In this document: positions 36,178 through 45,562 of the stretch, in pieces
Numbering within the stretch: the stretch's first letter is position 1
How the letters are laid out: every line of letters starts with the position of its first letter
DNA from: Microbacterium sp. VKM Ac-2870
Lineage (GTDB): Bacteria > Actinomycetota > Actinomycetes > Actinomycetales > Microbacteriaceae
DNA length: 64,000 nt
NCBI RefSeq assembly: GCF_015350795.1
Contig: NZ_JADKSH010000003.1
Span: 496,001-560,000, forward strand
Direction: 5' to 3'
Program-made: the position numbers and the translations under genes
The notes under the pieces: model-generated
The model's input: only the letters and a program-made list of their open reading frames with translations
Database searches by the model: none
What the model was told of the DNA's origin: nothing

Positions 36178-36881
36178 CCACCCGCATCGGCGTCATCACC
36201 TTTCCGGGATCGCTCGACGATGGCGACGCCCAGCGCGCGATCCGCCTCGCCGGCGCCGAGCCGGTGGCCCTCTGGCACGGCTCGCACGACCTCGACGGCG
36301 TCGACGCGCTCGTGCTGCCCGGCGGATTCAGCTACGGCGACTACCTGCGCGCCGGCGCGATCGCCGCGCTCGCGCCGATCATGACCGAGGTGAAGGATGC
36401 CGCAGCACACGGCATGCCCATCCTCGGCATCTGCAACGGCTTCCAGATGCTCGTCGAGGCCCACCTGCTGCCCGGGGGGTTGATCCGCAACGCCCACCAG
36501 CAGTTCATCCGCCGCGACCAGCGTCTGCGCGTCGAGAACGCCACGACCGCCTGGACCGCGCAGTTCGAGGCGGGCCAGGAGATCACGATCCCGTTGAAGA
36601 ACGCCGACGGTGGCTACATCTGCTCGGCCGAGACGCTCGCGCGCATCGAGGGCGACGGCCTGGTCGCGTTCCGCTACGTCGGAGTGAATCCGAACGGATC
36701 GCTCGACGACATCGCCGGCTTGACCAACGACCGCGGCAACGTCGTGGGCCTCATGCCGCACCCCGAGCACGCCGTAGAGCCGGGGTTCGGCCCGAACACC
36801 CCCGACGCGATGCGCTCGGGTACCGACGGTCTCGCCTTCTTCACCTCGGCGATCGCCGCCGTGGTTGGCGCTGCCGCCTGA
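36174..36881 (+). CDS. purQ: FGAM synthase glutaminase subunit PurQ
   Basis: This 235-residue class I glutamine amidotransferase supplies ammonia to PurL. It has [14 protein letters not shown], nucleophile elbow G-I-C-N-G-F-Q (cysteine near residue 88), and catalytic histidine and glutamate in M-P-H-P-E-H. The GTG start overlaps the purS stop by four bases. It ends 3 nt before the convergent DUF1761 gene. Confidence 0.96.
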   Translation: MTTRIGVITFPGSLDDGDAQRAIRLAGAEPVALWHGSHDLDGVDALVLPGGFSYGDYLRAGAIAALAPIMTEVKDAAAHGMPILGICNGFQMLVEAHLLPGGLIRNAHQQFIRRDQRLRVENATTAWTAQFEAGQEITIPLKNADGGYICSAETLARIEGDGLVAFRYVGVNPNGSLDDIAGLTNDRGNVVGLMPHPEHAVEPGFGPNTPDAMRSGTDGLAFFTSAIAAVVGAAA

Positions 36882-36884
36882 TCG

Positions 36885-37316
36885 TCAGACGGTCCCCATC
36901 GGCGGCCAGAGACCGATCGAGAGCGCCATCAGCAACACCGATGTCAACTCGAACCCGATGGTGAGCACGGTCAGCTGCGACGGCCGTCCCTCGAAGGCAT
37001 CGTGGGTGATCACGCGGGCCGCGGTGAATCCCGCCCACAGGGTGATCGCCGTGGCTACCGCCGACCACAGATAGCCCCCGCCGTAGAAGTGCCAGGCGAT
37101 CGCCACCGATCCGGCCAGAACCCACCCGGTGAGAAACGTGACGACGGCCGAGACGATCAGCGGGATCGCCGGCGAACCGCGGCGCTCCCCCATGTCGATA
37201 CGGGCGAGGCGTGCCCAGCGTGTGAGGAAGAGGGCCGGCGAGTACCAGACGGCACCGAGGGCCATGCTGAGCACCGTGCCGATGAGCACGGACCAGTAGT
37301 TGATCTCGGGGATCAT
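36885..37316 (-). CDS. DUF1761-like membrane protein
   Basis: This 143-residue protein has four hydrophobic helices: N-terminal I-N-Y-W-S-V-L-I-G-T then G-A-V-W-Y-S-P-A-L-F, where the tryptophan-tyrosine-serine-proline motif after helix 1 is typical of DUF1761. The function of the family is unknown. ATG 37316 has AGGAGGG 5 nt upstream, which fixes the start. It is a single gene converging on purQ. Confidence 0.8.
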   Translation of the reverse strand: MIPEINYWSVLIGTVLSMALGAVWYSPALFLTRWARLARIDMGERRGSPAIPLIVSAVVTFLTGWVLAGSVAIAWHFYGGGYLWSAVATAITLWAGFTAARVITHDAFEGRPSQLTVLTIGFELTSVLLMALSIGLWPPMGTV

Positions 37317-37416
37317 GACGCCCTCCTGGCGATCGAGCCGACGCTGTGACGCCGAGGGTATCGTGCCGGGGCGTGGCGGCGCATCCGGGTCGCCGTGAGG
37401 GCGGGCGGAGGTGCAC

Positions 37417-37971
37417 TCAGTCGGGGGCGTCGCGGTCGCGGCCGTGCCACAGGTCGGCGCACTCGATGCGCGCGGCGCGGTGCACGGAGAGATAGCCGCC
37501 CGCGCCGCGGTCGCCGACGACGTGCGCCGCCACGGCATCCCAATGCGCCCGGCCGATCAGCACCGGATGACCGGACGCGCCGAGATACGTCGCCTGGCGG
37601 AGGGCACTCGCGTCGGCCGACTGCATCACCCGACGGCACGCGGATGCCGGGAGCTCCGGCACGTCGACGGGAACCACGAGCGCGGCCACTGCGGCCGACT
37701 CTACCGCTGCAGACAACCCGGCGCGGACGGATGCCGAGAGGCCCATGCTCCACTGCGCGACCCGGACCACGACGGCATCCGGCGGGACGAGCGCGGCGGC
37801 CTCGTCCGCGGCCGCGCCGAGGACGACCACGACGGGATCGCAGCCCGCAGCGCGCAGCGTGTGCACCGCCCGCGTCAGCCACGGCTCACCGCCAGGGGTG
37901 CGCGCGAGCGCTTTGGGTCCGCCGAAGCGCGTGCCCGCCCCTGCGGCGAGCACCACGCCGCAGACGGTCAT
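37417..37971 (-). CDS. mocA: Molybdopterin nucleotidyltransferase, MocA-like
   Basis: This 184-residue protein has the MobA/MocA nucleotide-binding start V-V-L-A-A-G-A-G-T-R-F-G-G-P-K-A-L and a later V-P-V-D-V-P-E-L metal-site region. MocA proteins transfer CMP to molybdopterin for xanthine-dehydrogenase-type enzymes. Its ATG overlaps the xdhC stop, and the xanthine dehydrogenase genes are divergent from xdhC, so it most likely matures their cofactor. A role in another NTP transfer is possible but less likely. Confidence 0.82.
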   Translation of the reverse strand: MTVCGVVLAAGAGTRFGGPKALARTPGGEPWLTRAVHTLRAAGCDPVVVVLGAAADEAAALVPPDAVVVRVAQWSMGLSASVRAGLSAAVESAAVAALVVPVDVPELPASACRRVMQSADASALRQATYLGASGHPVLIGRAHWDAVAAHVVGDRGAGGYLSVHRAARIECADLWHGRDRDAPD

Positions 37972-39047
37972 GGACGAGTGGTCGGCGACGGGACCGAGGC
38001 GCAGGCCACCGCCGAGGCGGGTACCGACGAGGCGACGCGGCGGACGACAGCCGGCTCACGCGTCGCGGCGTGGATCGGTCCGGCGAGGCTCGACAGTCTC
38101 GCGCCGGAACCGCCGCGGCGATCGGCGACGATCTCGGCGATGATCGACAGCGCGGTCTCCGCCGCCGAGGAGCCGCCCAAGTCGAGTCCGATGGGTGAGC
38201 GCAGGCGCCCGAGGTCCGCCTCCGCGACACCGGCCTCGCGCAAACGGTGGAGGCGGTCGTCATGGGTGGTGCGGCTGCCCATCGCTCCGACGTAGTCGGC
38301 GGGAGAAGCCAGCGCCACTCGCAGAGCGGGAACGTCCAATCGCGGATCGTGACTCAGCACGCAGATCGCGGTGCGATCATCGAGCGACGTCGCCGCAAGG
38401 TACCGGTCGGGCCAATCGACGACGACGTCGGCGCCGGGGAAGCGGGCCGGGTTCGCGAAGACGTCGCGCGGGTCGACGACCACCACGCGATGCCCGAGCG
38501 CACCGCCCAACCGCGCCAGCGCGACGGCGAACTCCACGGCACCCACGAGGATGAGCCGCGGCGGCGCGCCGACCTCGACGACGATCTCGTCCGCGTCTGC
38601 CGCACGACCGGGCACGTCGACGGTCTCCACCGTGCCGATGCCGCACGTGGGCCCCGCGGTCGAGAGCCGGAAGCGGGCCGGGTGGCCCGCAGCATCCCTC
38701 TCGGCCAGCAGCGCGATCTCCGCCGCTGCCGCGCTGTGCGGGGAGACGGGACGCACGAGCACATCGACCGTTCCCCCGCAGGTGAGTCCCGCCGCCAGTG
38801 CGTCGCCATCGCTGTAGCCGTAGCTCTCCACCGAGACCGCCCCGGTGACGACGGCGTGGAGACACCGCTCGTACACGGCGGCCTCGACGCAGCCACCCGA
38901 CACGTTGCCGAAGGCCCCGGCATCCGAGACCACCATGCTCGAGCCGACCGGTCGCGGTGCGCTGCCGGAGACCCCGACGACCGTCGCGATCGCGAACGGT
39001 CGCCCCGTGCGCACCCACGCGGCGGCCACGGGCAGGATCTCTCGCAT
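37968..39047 (-). CDS. xdhC: XdhC/CoxI family molybdenum cofactor insertion protein
   Basis: This 359-residue protein has an N-terminal XdhC/CoxI domain with V-S-G-S-A-P-R-P-V-G-S and N-V-S-G-G-C-V-E-A-A (about 25-60) and a C-terminal Rossmann domain (about 195-330). XdhC binds and sulfurates the molybdenum cofactor and hands it to xanthine dehydrogenase. ATG 39047 is supported by a TAGCGT hexamer 7 nt upstream. It forms an operon with mocA and is divergent from the dehydrogenase genes. Confidence 0.9.
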   Translation of the reverse strand: MREILPVAAAWVRTGRPFAIATVVGVSGSAPRPVGSSMVVSDAGAFGNVSGGCVEAAVYERCLHAVVTGAVSVESYGYSDGDALAAGLTCGGTVDVLVRPVSPHSAAAAEIALLAERDAAGHPARFRLSTAGPTCGIGTVETVDVPGRAADADEIVVEVGAPPRLILVGAVEFAVALARLGGALGHRVVVVDPRDVFANPARFPGADVVVDWPDRYLAATSLDDRTAICVLSHDPRLDVPALRVALASPADYVGAMGSRTTHDDRLHRLREAGVAEADLGRLRSPIGLDLGGSSAAETALSIIAEIVADRRGGSGARLSSLAGPIHAATREPAVVRRVASSVPASAVACASVPSPTTRP

Positions 39048-39054
39048 GTCGGCC

Positions 39055-39060
39055 ACGCTA
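39055..39060 (-). promoter_or_regulatory. -10-like hexamer before xdhC (leaderless type)
   Basis: TAGCGT on the minus strand lies 7 nt before the ATG at 39047 with no ribosome site between. Confidence 0.5.
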
Positions 39061-39073
39061 ACGAGCGCTCGTT
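39060..39073. promoter_or_regulatory. TetR-like palindrome in the xdh divergent promoter
   Basis: AACGAGCGCTCGTT is a perfect 14-base palindrome directly upstream of the xdhC -10-like hexamer. The form is typical of TetR-family operators; no TetR gene is in the window. Confidence 0.6.
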
Positions 39074-39092
39074 GCGGGCCTGTTGCGAGCGC

Positions 39093-39125
39093 GTGAAACA
39101 CGGGCGAAACGGCGCTCTGTTTCAC
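39093..39125. promoter_or_regulatory. GTGAAACA/TGTTTCAC inverted repeat upstream of xdh
   Basis: Perfect 8-base arms with a 17-nt spacer lie 16 nt before the GTG start of the FAD subunit. TGTTTC/GAAACA half-sites recur before the amidohydrolase at 47938, suggesting a shared regulator. Confidence 0.5.
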
Positions 39126-39140
39126 TCGATTTCCACCCGA

Positions 39141-39974
39141 GTGCCACACATCCCGCCGCGAGGAGCCGTCATCGACATCACGACCGTGCGCTCCTTCCGC
39201 ATCGCTCGCACGCGCGCCGACCTCGCCCTCGCCCCCGGCGAGGTCGTGATCGCGGGCGGCACGTGGCTGATGAGCGAGCCGCAGCCCGGAGTGACCGGAT
39301 TCGTGGATATGACCGGCATGGGCTGGCCCGATCTCGAGGTCTCTCCCGAGGGCCTCCGCATCGCCGCGACGTGCACCATCGCCCGCCTCGTCGCATTCTC
39401 GGCTGAGGCCCCGGCCGACTGGACCGCGGCGGCAATGATCCCGGATGCCGCGAACGCCCTCCTCGCCTCGTTCAAGATCTGGAACACCGCGACGGTGGGC
39501 GGCAACATCTGCCGCGCGTTCGCGGCCGGAGCGATGGTGTCGCTCGCGGTCGCGCTCGACGGCGTCGCCGAGATCTGGGACGGCGCCGTAGAGCGCGAGA
39601 TGCCGGTCGCGGAGTTCGTCACGGGCAACGGCACCACGGCCCTCGCCGCCGGTGAGGTGCTGCGCGGCATCCGCGTGCCTGTGCACGCCCTGCGCTCACG
39701 CGCAGCACTACGGAAGATCGCCCTCGCAGAGCATGGGCGTTCCGGGGCCGTGGTGACCGGACGCGTCGACCCCGACGGCGCGCACGTCTTCACGGTCACG
39801 GCGGCGACGTGGACTCCGACCGTGCTCCGCTTCGCGGGTGCACCGGATGCCGCGGCGCTCGCCGCCGCGGTGCGGGAGGCGCCGGGTTACTACACCGACC
39901 CGCTCGGGTGGGCGGACTGGCGCCGGGGCGTGAGCGTGGTGCTCGCCGAGCAGATCCGGAGGGAACTGGCATGA
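39141..39974 (+). CDS. Xanthine dehydrogenase FAD-binding subunit
   Basis: The protein has 277 residues. The FAD site of the CO-dehydrogenase-flavoprotein fold is visible as I-A-G-G-T-W-L-M and [10 protein letters not shown]. It passes electrons from the iron-sulfur clusters to NAD or another acceptor. GTG 39141 is the first standard start but has no ribosome site. Relatives begin M-D-L-N-T-V, which aligns with I-D-I-T-T-V at 39171, where an ATC codon follows AGGAG (39161-39165) at ideal spacing. A non-standard ATC start is therefore possible. The stop overlaps the next ATG (ATGA). Confidence 0.85.
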   Translation: MPHIPPRGAVIDITTVRSFRIARTRADLALAPGEVVIAGGTWLMSEPQPGVTGFVDMTGMGWPDLEVSPEGLRIAATCTIARLVAFSAEAPADWTAAAMIPDAANALLASFKIWNTATVGGNICRAFAAGAMVSLAVALDGVAEIWDGAVEREMPVAEFVTGNGTTALAAGEVLRGIRVPVHALRSRAALRKIALAEHGRSGAVVTGRVDPDGAHVFTVTAATWTPTVLRFAGAPDAAALAAAVREAPGYYTDPLGWADWRRGVSVVLAEQIRRELA

Positions 39975-42733
39975 GGTGGAGCGTCGACGGCGCCGATGTC
40001 GAGGCAGAGCCGCGGGCCGGGCAGTGCCTGCGCACCCTGCTGCGTGAGACCGGCCACACGCAGGTGAAGAAGGGCTGCGACGCGGGCGACTGCGGCGCGT
40101 GCACCGTGCTGCTCGACGGCGAGCCGGTGCACTCGTGTCTCATCCCCGCCGGGCGGGTCGAGGGGCGGTCGGTGACGACGGCGGCGGGCCTGGCGCCCGG
40201 CGACGAGCTGCATCCGGTGCAGGAGGCGCTCGCCTCGGGCTTCGGAATGCAGTGCGGATTCTGCAGCCCGGGCATGAGCGTGACGGCATCCACCCTCTGC
40301 GCCTCCGACCTCGACGATCTCGACCGGCGGATGAAGGGCAACCTGTGCCGCTGCACGGGCTATCGCCCCGTACGCGAAGCCATCATGACCGCAGTGCGCG
40401 AAACCGGATCGCGCGCGGCGTCAGCTTCGACGGATGCGGCCCCGGCGGCGGCGACATCGCCGGTCGCGCCACGGGTCGGACGCTCCGTCCCCCCGGAAGC
40501 GGGCCCTCGTCTCACGCAGGGACGCGAGCCGTTCACGTTCGACCTCGAGCCGGGCCACCCCGCCACGGAAGCGCTGGTGCTGCGGCTCGTCACCAGCCCA
40601 CACGCCCACGCACGCATCACCGCGATCGACACGTCGGCCGCACTGTCCGTCGCCGGCGTGGTCGCCGTGTTCACTCACGAGGACGTGCCCGATGTGCGGT
40701 ACTCGACCGGACGACACGAGCACCGCACCGACGACCCCGACGACACCCGCATGCTCGACGACGTCGTCCGCCACATCGGGCAACGGGTGGCGGCGGTGGT
40801 CGCCGAAACCGCCGAGGCCGCCGACGAGGCGTGCCGCCTGGTGCGTGTGGACTACCGACCACTGCCCGCGGTGTTCGACCCCGACGCGGCCCGCCAACCC
40901 GGTGCGCCCCTGCTGCACCCCGAGCGCACCCCCGACGACCGCGTCGACCACGCCGACCGCAACGTGATCGCGAGCCTGCACACCGGCCCCGATCTGACCG
41001 TAGCGCTCGCCGCGAGCACCGTCACCGTCAGCGGCACCTGGCACACCTCGCGCGTGAGCCACGCCCAGCTCGAGACCCACGGCTCGATCGGCTGGATCGA
41101 CGAGGCCGGACGCCTCGTCATCCGATCTTCCACGCAGGTGCCATTTCTCGCGCGGGACGAGATCGCGCACATCTTCGGTCTCGATCGCGACCGGGTACGC
41201 GTGCATGCCGCCCGTCTCGGCGGCGGGTTCGGCGGCAAGCAGGAGATGTTCACCGAAGACCTCGTCGCTCTCGCCGTCCTGCGCACCGGCAGGCCGGTCG
41301 CGTTCGAGTTCAGCCGCGCCGACGAGTTCCAGCGGGCAGCCGTGCGGCATCCGATGCGCGTCAGCGTCACCCTCGGCGCCGATGCCGACGGACGTTTGAC
41401 GGCGATGGGCATCGATCTGCTGAGCGATACCGGCGCCTACGGCAATCACTCGCGCGGGGTGATGTTCCATGCGCTGGCCGAGTCGACGACGATCTACCGG
41501 GTGCCGCTGAAGCGTCTGGATGCCGAGGCCGTCTATACGAACAACGTCCCCTCCGGCGCGTTCCGCGGGTACGGGCTCGGGCAGGTTGTGCTCGGGGTCG
41601 AGTCGGCGATGGACATGCTCGCCGAGCGGTTGGAGATCGATCCGTTCGAGCTGCGGCGGCGCAACGCGGTGACGCCGGACGACGACCCGGGCCATGATGA
41701 CCTGGTGTGGGGCAGCTACGGCTTCGACCAGTGCCTCGACCTCGCCGAGGCCGCCCTCGAGCGCGGCAACGGCGTCGACGCCCCCGACGGCTGGCTCGTC
41801 GGGGAGGGGATGGCGGCGGCGATGATCGCGACGATGGCCCCGTTCGGCCACATCGCGCACACGAGCGCGACTCTGCGCCGCGACGGCACCTATCTGCTGC
41901 GGGTCGGTACCGCCGAGTTCGGCAACGGCACGACGACGGTGATGCGCCAGATCGCGGCCACCGACCTCGCCGCGGACTTCTCACGGATCGAGCTGTGGCA
42001 TGCCGACACCGATGCGGTGGCCCACGACACCGGGGCGTTCGCGTCGGCGGGCATCACGGTGGCCGGCAAGGCGCTGCACGCCGCCTGTCTCGCGCTCGCG
42101 CAGCAGATGGGCGCACGTGCCGCCGAGCTGACCGACACGGATGCCACCGACGCCCGCCTCATGCCCGACGGCGTATATACCCCTGCTCGCGTCGTGGGTT
42201 TCGATGAGCTCACCGCCGACGAGGAGCTCACGGCCGACGGCAGCGAGCTCGGCGAGTACCGCTCTCTCGCGTTCAACGTGCATGCCGTCCGGGTGGCCGT
42301 CGACCCGGAGACCGGGGCAGTGCGCATCCTGCAGTCGGTGCAGGCGGCGGATGCCGGATTCGTGATGAACCCGGCGCAATGTCGCGGTCAGATCGAGGGC
42401 GGCGTCGCGCAGGGCATCGGCAGCGCCCTCTACGAAGAAGTGATGGTCGACGACGGCAGAGTGACGACCCCCGTGTTCCGCGTGTACCGCGTGCCGCAGT
42501 TCGGTGACGTCCCCGACACCGAGGTGTACTTCGCCGACACCGCCGACGATCTCGGACCGTTCGGCGCGAAGTCGATGAGCGAGTCTCCCTACAACCCCGT
42601 CGCACCGGCGATCGGCAACGCCATCGCGCGGGCGGTGGGCGCGCGGCCCTTCGTTCAACCGTTCCGCCGCGACCGCGTGTGGCGACTCACGTCACACCAC
42701 CGAAACACGATCGGGCAAATGCCGGAAACCTGA
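39971..42733 (+). CDS. Xanthine dehydrogenase, fused [2Fe-2S] and Mo-binding subunit
   Basis: This is a 920-residue fusion. Residues 1-140 hold two [2Fe-2S] clusters: plant-type ligands C36, C41, C44 and C56, and C95, C98, C126 and C128 (C-G-F-C and C-R-C-T-G-Y). After an alanine/proline linker (140-170), residues 175-905 form the molybdopterin domain with [17 protein letters not shown] and the late [10 protein letters not shown] segment, whose glutamate is the likely base. It hydroxylates hypoxanthine/xanthine to urate. Most bacteria carry the Fe-S part as a separate gene or fuse it to the FAD part; here it is joined to the Mo part. Confidence 0.9.
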   Translation: MRWSVDGADVEAEPRAGQCLRTLLRETGHTQVKKGCDAGDCGACTVLLDGEPVHSCLIPAGRVEGRSVTTAAGLAPGDELHPVQEALASGFGMQCGFCSPGMSVTASTLCASDLDDLDRRMKGNLCRCTGYRPVREAIMTAVRETGSRAASASTDAAPAAATSPVAPRVGRSVPPEAGPRLTQGREPFTFDLEPGHPATEALVLRLVTSPHAHARITAIDTSAALSVAGVVAVFTHEDVPDVRYSTGRHEHRTDDPDDTRMLDDVVRHIGQRVAAVVAETAEAADEACRLVRVDYRPLPAVFDPDAARQPGAPLLHPERTPDDRVDHADRNVIASLHTGPDLTVALAASTVTVSGTWHTSRVSHAQLETHGSIGWIDEAGRLVIRSSTQVPFLARDEIAHIFGLDRDRVRVHAARLGGGFGGKQEMFTEDLVALAVLRTGRPVAFEFSRADEFQRAAVRHPMRVSVTLGADADGRLTAMGIDLLSDTGAYGNHSRGVMFHALAESTTIYRVPLKRLDAEAVYTNNVPSGAFRGYGLGQVVLGVESAMDMLAERLEIDPFELRRRNAVTPDDDPGHDDLVWGSYGFDQCLDLAEAALERGNGVDAPDGWLVGEGMAAAMIATMAPFGHIAHTSATLRRDGTYLLRVGTAEFGNGTTTVMRQIAATDLAADFSRIELWHADTDAVAHDTGAFASAGITVAGKALHAACLALAQQMGARAAELTDTDATDARLMPDGVYTPARVVGFDELTADEELTADGSELGEYRSLAFNVHAVRVAVDPETGAVRILQSVQAADAGFVMNPAQCRGQIEGGVAQGIGSALYEEVMVDDGRVTTPVFRVYRVPQFGDVPDTEVYFADTADDLGPFGAKSMSESPYNPVAPAIGNAIARAVGARPFVQPFRRDRVWRLTSHHRNTIGQMPET

Positions 42734-42820
42734 GCCTCCTATCGTCTCCAGAACAGCACCGCAGTTCGTTCTGCGTTTCCGTGCACATCCGTGCACACCC
42801 ACAGCACCCTGGGAGACCCG

Positions 42821-43918
42821 ATGCACTCACGCTCCACCCGTCGCCGCCGCGGCGCTCTCGTCCTGGCGGTCGCCGCCGCCGCAGCCCTCGCACTGTCGGC
42901 CTGCTCATCGTCGGGAGGCGCTGCCAGCCCCTCGGCATCCGGCGAGGCCGCCAGCTACGGCGACATCAGCGTGCAGTACTCGTGGATCAAGAACGAGGAG
43001 TTCGCGGGCGAGTTCTACGCGTACGACAACGGCTACTACGACCAGGCCGGATTCTCGAAGGTCACCGGCGTCGCCGGTCCTGACACCGGTGTCGCGAAGC
43101 TCCTCTCCGGATCGGTGCAGGTCGCCCTCACCGACGCCGCGTCGGTGGGAGCGGCCGTGTCGGAGCAGAGCGCGCCCCTGAAGATCATCGCGACGACGTT
43201 CCAGAAGAACCCGTTCACGATCCTGTCGCTCAAGAGCAAGGGCAACATCGCGACGCCCAAGGACCTCATCGGCAAGAAGATCGGCGTGCAGGACTCCAAC
43301 GCCTCGGTGTTCAAGGCGCTGCTGGCCGCGAACGGCATCTCGGAGAACCAGCTCACGATCGTCCCCGTCGACTTCGACCCGACACCGCTCATGAACGGCG
43401 ACGTCGACGGGTTCATGGCGTACCTCACCAACGAGGCCATCACGGTCTCGATGGCCGGCTACGAGACCACCAATCTCGCCTACGCCGAGAACGGTCTTCC
43501 GTACGTCGCCGAGTCGTACGCGGTGACCGACCAGTACCTCGCCGAGCACAAAGACCTGCTCAAGGCGTTCCTCATCGCCGAGATCAAGGGCTGGACAGAC
43601 ACATTCACGAAGCCGGTCGATGACACGGTGGCGGTCGTCACGAAGCACTACAACGACTCCGCGGCAGCGGGCGACCTCACCTTCGGCGAGCTCAACCCCG
43701 CGAAGGTCAAGGCCGGCATCGAGGCGCAGGCGAAGCTCATCTCCACCGACGAGACCCAGACCAACGGGCTCTTCACGATCTCGGACGACCTCAAGGCTCA
43801 GACCCTCGCCTCGCTCAAGGCGTCGGGCTGGGAGCTTTCGGCCGACCAACTGTTCGACACCTCGATCATCGACGAGATCTACGCCGAGCACCCCGAGCTC
43901 AAGAAGTACCAGCCGTAA
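42821..43918 (+). CDS. ABC substrate-binding lipoprotein, NMT1/TauA type
   Basis: The protein has 365 residues. The signal peptide has a basic R-R-R-R start, a hydrophobic stretch, and the lipobox L-S-A-C near residue 28. The body ([34 protein letters not shown]) is of the SsuA/ThiY/NMT1 type that binds sulfonates, pyrimidine precursors or nucleobase-like compounds. GGGAGACCCG precedes ATG 42821. With the ATPase and two permeases downstream, and xanthine dehydrogenase upstream, a purine or hydantoin-like ligand is likely but unproven. Confidence 0.85.
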   Translation: MHSRSTRRRRGALVLAVAAAAALALSACSSSGGAASPSASGEAASYGDISVQYSWIKNEEFAGEFYAYDNGYYDQAGFSKVTGVAGPDTGVAKLLSGSVQVALTDAASVGAAVSEQSAPLKIIATTFQKNPFTILSLKSKGNIATPKDLIGKKIGVQDSNASVFKALLAANGISENQLTIVPVDFDPTPLMNGDVDGFMAYLTNEAITVSMAGYETTNLAYAENGLPYVAESYAVTDQYLAEHKDLLKAFLIAEIKGWTDTFTKPVDDTVAVVTKHYNDSAAAGDLTFGELNPAKVKAGIEAQAKLISTDETQTNGLFTISDDLKAQTLASLKASGWELSADQLFDTSIIDEIYAEHPELKKYQP

Positions 43919-43922
43919 CGAG

Positions 43923-44753
43923 ATGTCCGTGTCATCCACCATGGATGCCGGTGCCGGCGCAAATGCCGCCGGCACCGGCATCCAGATCTCCGGGGTCTCG
44001 AAGTCGTTCACGCTGCGCGGAGGACGGTCGCTGCAGGCTCTGCAGGGCACCGACCTGCACACCGACAAAGGATCGTTCCTCGCGCTGCTGGGCCCCTCGG
44101 GATGTGGCAAGTCCACGATCCTGCGGATCCTCGCCGCGCTCGATCACCCCACCGACGGCGTCGCGCTCGTCGACGGCGAGACGCCCGACCAGCTGCGCGC
44201 GAAGAGCGAGCTGGGCATCGCGTTCCAGGATCATGCGCTGCTGCCGTGGCGCAGCATCCGCAAGAACATCGAGCTACCGTTCGAGGTCGCCGGTCGCAAG
44301 GTCGACCAGGCCTATGTCGACGAGCTGATCGACCTGGTGGGCCTGCGTGACTTCGCCGACGCGAAGCCCGCGCAGCTGTCGGGCGGCATGCGCCAGCGCG
44401 CCTCCATCGCTCGGGCCCTCGTGCTCAAGCCCTCGGTGCTGCTGCTCGATGAGCCCTTCGGTGCTCTCGACGACATGACCCGTCAGAATCTGAACCTCGA
44501 GCTGCTGCGCATCTGGACCGAGAAGCCCGCGACGACGCTGCTCGTCACCCACGGCATCAGCGAGGCGATCTTCCTGGCCGACCGCGTGGCCGTGATGTCG
44601 CCGCGTCCCGGGCGCGTGAAGGAGATCATCGAGGTCGACCTGCCCCGACCGCGCACGCCGGAGATGATGCGCACGCCCGAGTTCCACGCCCTCGTCGACC
44701 GCGCCTCCGAGCTGCTGTTCGGACAGGACGGGCGTGCCGAGGCTGAGGCGTAG
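43923..44753 (+). CDS. ABC transporter ATPase, SsuB/TauB type
   Basis: This 276-residue ATPase has Walker [10 protein letters not shown] (about 60), Q-loop F-Q-D-H-A-L-L-P-W, signature L-S-G-G-M-R-Q-R, Walker [12 protein letters not shown], and the H-loop histidine in V-T-H-G-I-S-E-A. It powers import of the ligand bound by the preceding lipoprotein. It starts 4 nt after that gene and stops 2 nt before the first permease; the operon is tightly packed. Confidence 0.92.
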   Translation: MSVSSTMDAGAGANAAGTGIQISGVSKSFTLRGGRSLQALQGTDLHTDKGSFLALLGPSGCGKSTILRILAALDHPTDGVALVDGETPDQLRAKSELGIAFQDHALLPWRSIRKNIELPFEVAGRKVDQAYVDELIDLVGLRDFADAKPAQLSGGMRQRASIARALVLKPSVLLLDEPFGALDDMTRQNLNLELLRIWTEKPATTLLVTHGISEAIFLADRVAVMSPRPGRVKEIIEVDLPRPRTPEMMRTPEFHALVDRASELLFGQDGRAEAEA

Positions 44754-44755
44754 CC

Positions 44756-45562
44756 GTGGCACGGATGCGGATTCCGGGCTGGCTCGCCGGGATCATCGGG
44801 GGTGTCGTGCTCATCGGCGTGTGGTGGCTGTTCTCGCTGACCGCCTTCCGGCCACAGGACGGAACGACCTATACGCCGGTGCCCACCCCGTGGGCCGTCG
44901 TGGACTGGCTCTTCGTGCAGGGCAACATCGCCGGGGCGTGGAGCGTCTTTCAGCCGACGATCACTGCCGCGGCCATCGGCTATCTCTGGGGCAACGGCAT
45001 CGCGCTGCTGCTGGCGACCGTCGTGCTCATCTTCCCTCGCACCGAGACGGTGATCACCCAGATCGCCGTCGTGACCTACTGCCTGCCGATCGTGGCCGTC
45101 GGCGGCATCTCGATCGTCGTCCTCGGGGGCGCCAAGAACCCCGGTGACCCGTCGGCGACCGCGATCTTCCTCGCCGCGCTGGTGTGCGTGTTCACCACCG
45201 TCGTCGGCGCGATCCTCGGCTTCACCTCCGCCGACAAGGCGTCGCTGGACGTCGTGCGCGTCTACGGTGGCGGCCGGTGGACGCAACTGCGCAAGGTCCG
45301 GGCGATCGCGGCTCTGCCGGCCATCCTGACCGCCCTGCAGATCGCCGTGCCCACCGCTTTCCTGGGTGCCGTGCTCGGTGAGTACCTCGGCGCGATCACG
45401 GCAGGCGTCGGCCCGACGCTCATCCGCCTACAGGGGCAGCTCGACTCGGCCGGTGTCTGGTCGGTGTTCCTGCTGTGCGCCGTCTTCGCCCTCGTCGCCT
45501 ACGGGCTCTTCGGTCTCCTGATCCGACTGGTCACCCCCTGGGTGGCAGGAAAGGCGGTGTGA
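44756..45562 (+). CDS. ABC transporter permease, SsuC/TauC type (first)
   Basis: This 268-residue permease has about six helices. The cytoplasmic coupling loop V-V-R-V-Y-G-G-G-R-W-T-Q-L-R-K-V is present near residue 165. The second permease starts by overlap at its stop (GTGTGA). Two different permeases in one NMT1-type operon point to a heterodimeric channel, as in some thiamine-precursor and riboflavin-type importers. Confidence 0.88.
   Translation: MARMRIPGWLAGIIGGVVLIGVWWLFSLTAFRPQDGTTYTPVPTPWAVVDWLFVQGNIAGAWSVFQPTITAAAIGYLWGNGIALLLATVVLIFPRTETVITQIAVVTYCLPIVAVGGISIVVLGGAKNPGDPSATAIFLAALVCVFTTVVGAILGFTSADKASLDVVRVYGGGRWTQLRKVRAIAALPAILTALQIAVPTAFLGAVLGEYLGAITAGVGPTLIRLQGQLDSAGVWSVFLLCAVFALVAYGLFGLLIRLVTPWVAGKAV

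Noticed and set aside
39809..39970. Upstream in-frame extension of the xanthine dehydrogenase Fe-S/Mo chain
   Set aside because: The extension is arginine/glycine-rich sequence from the wrong frame of the FAD-subunit gene. The ATG at 39971 overlaps the upstream stop in the usual ATGA manner.
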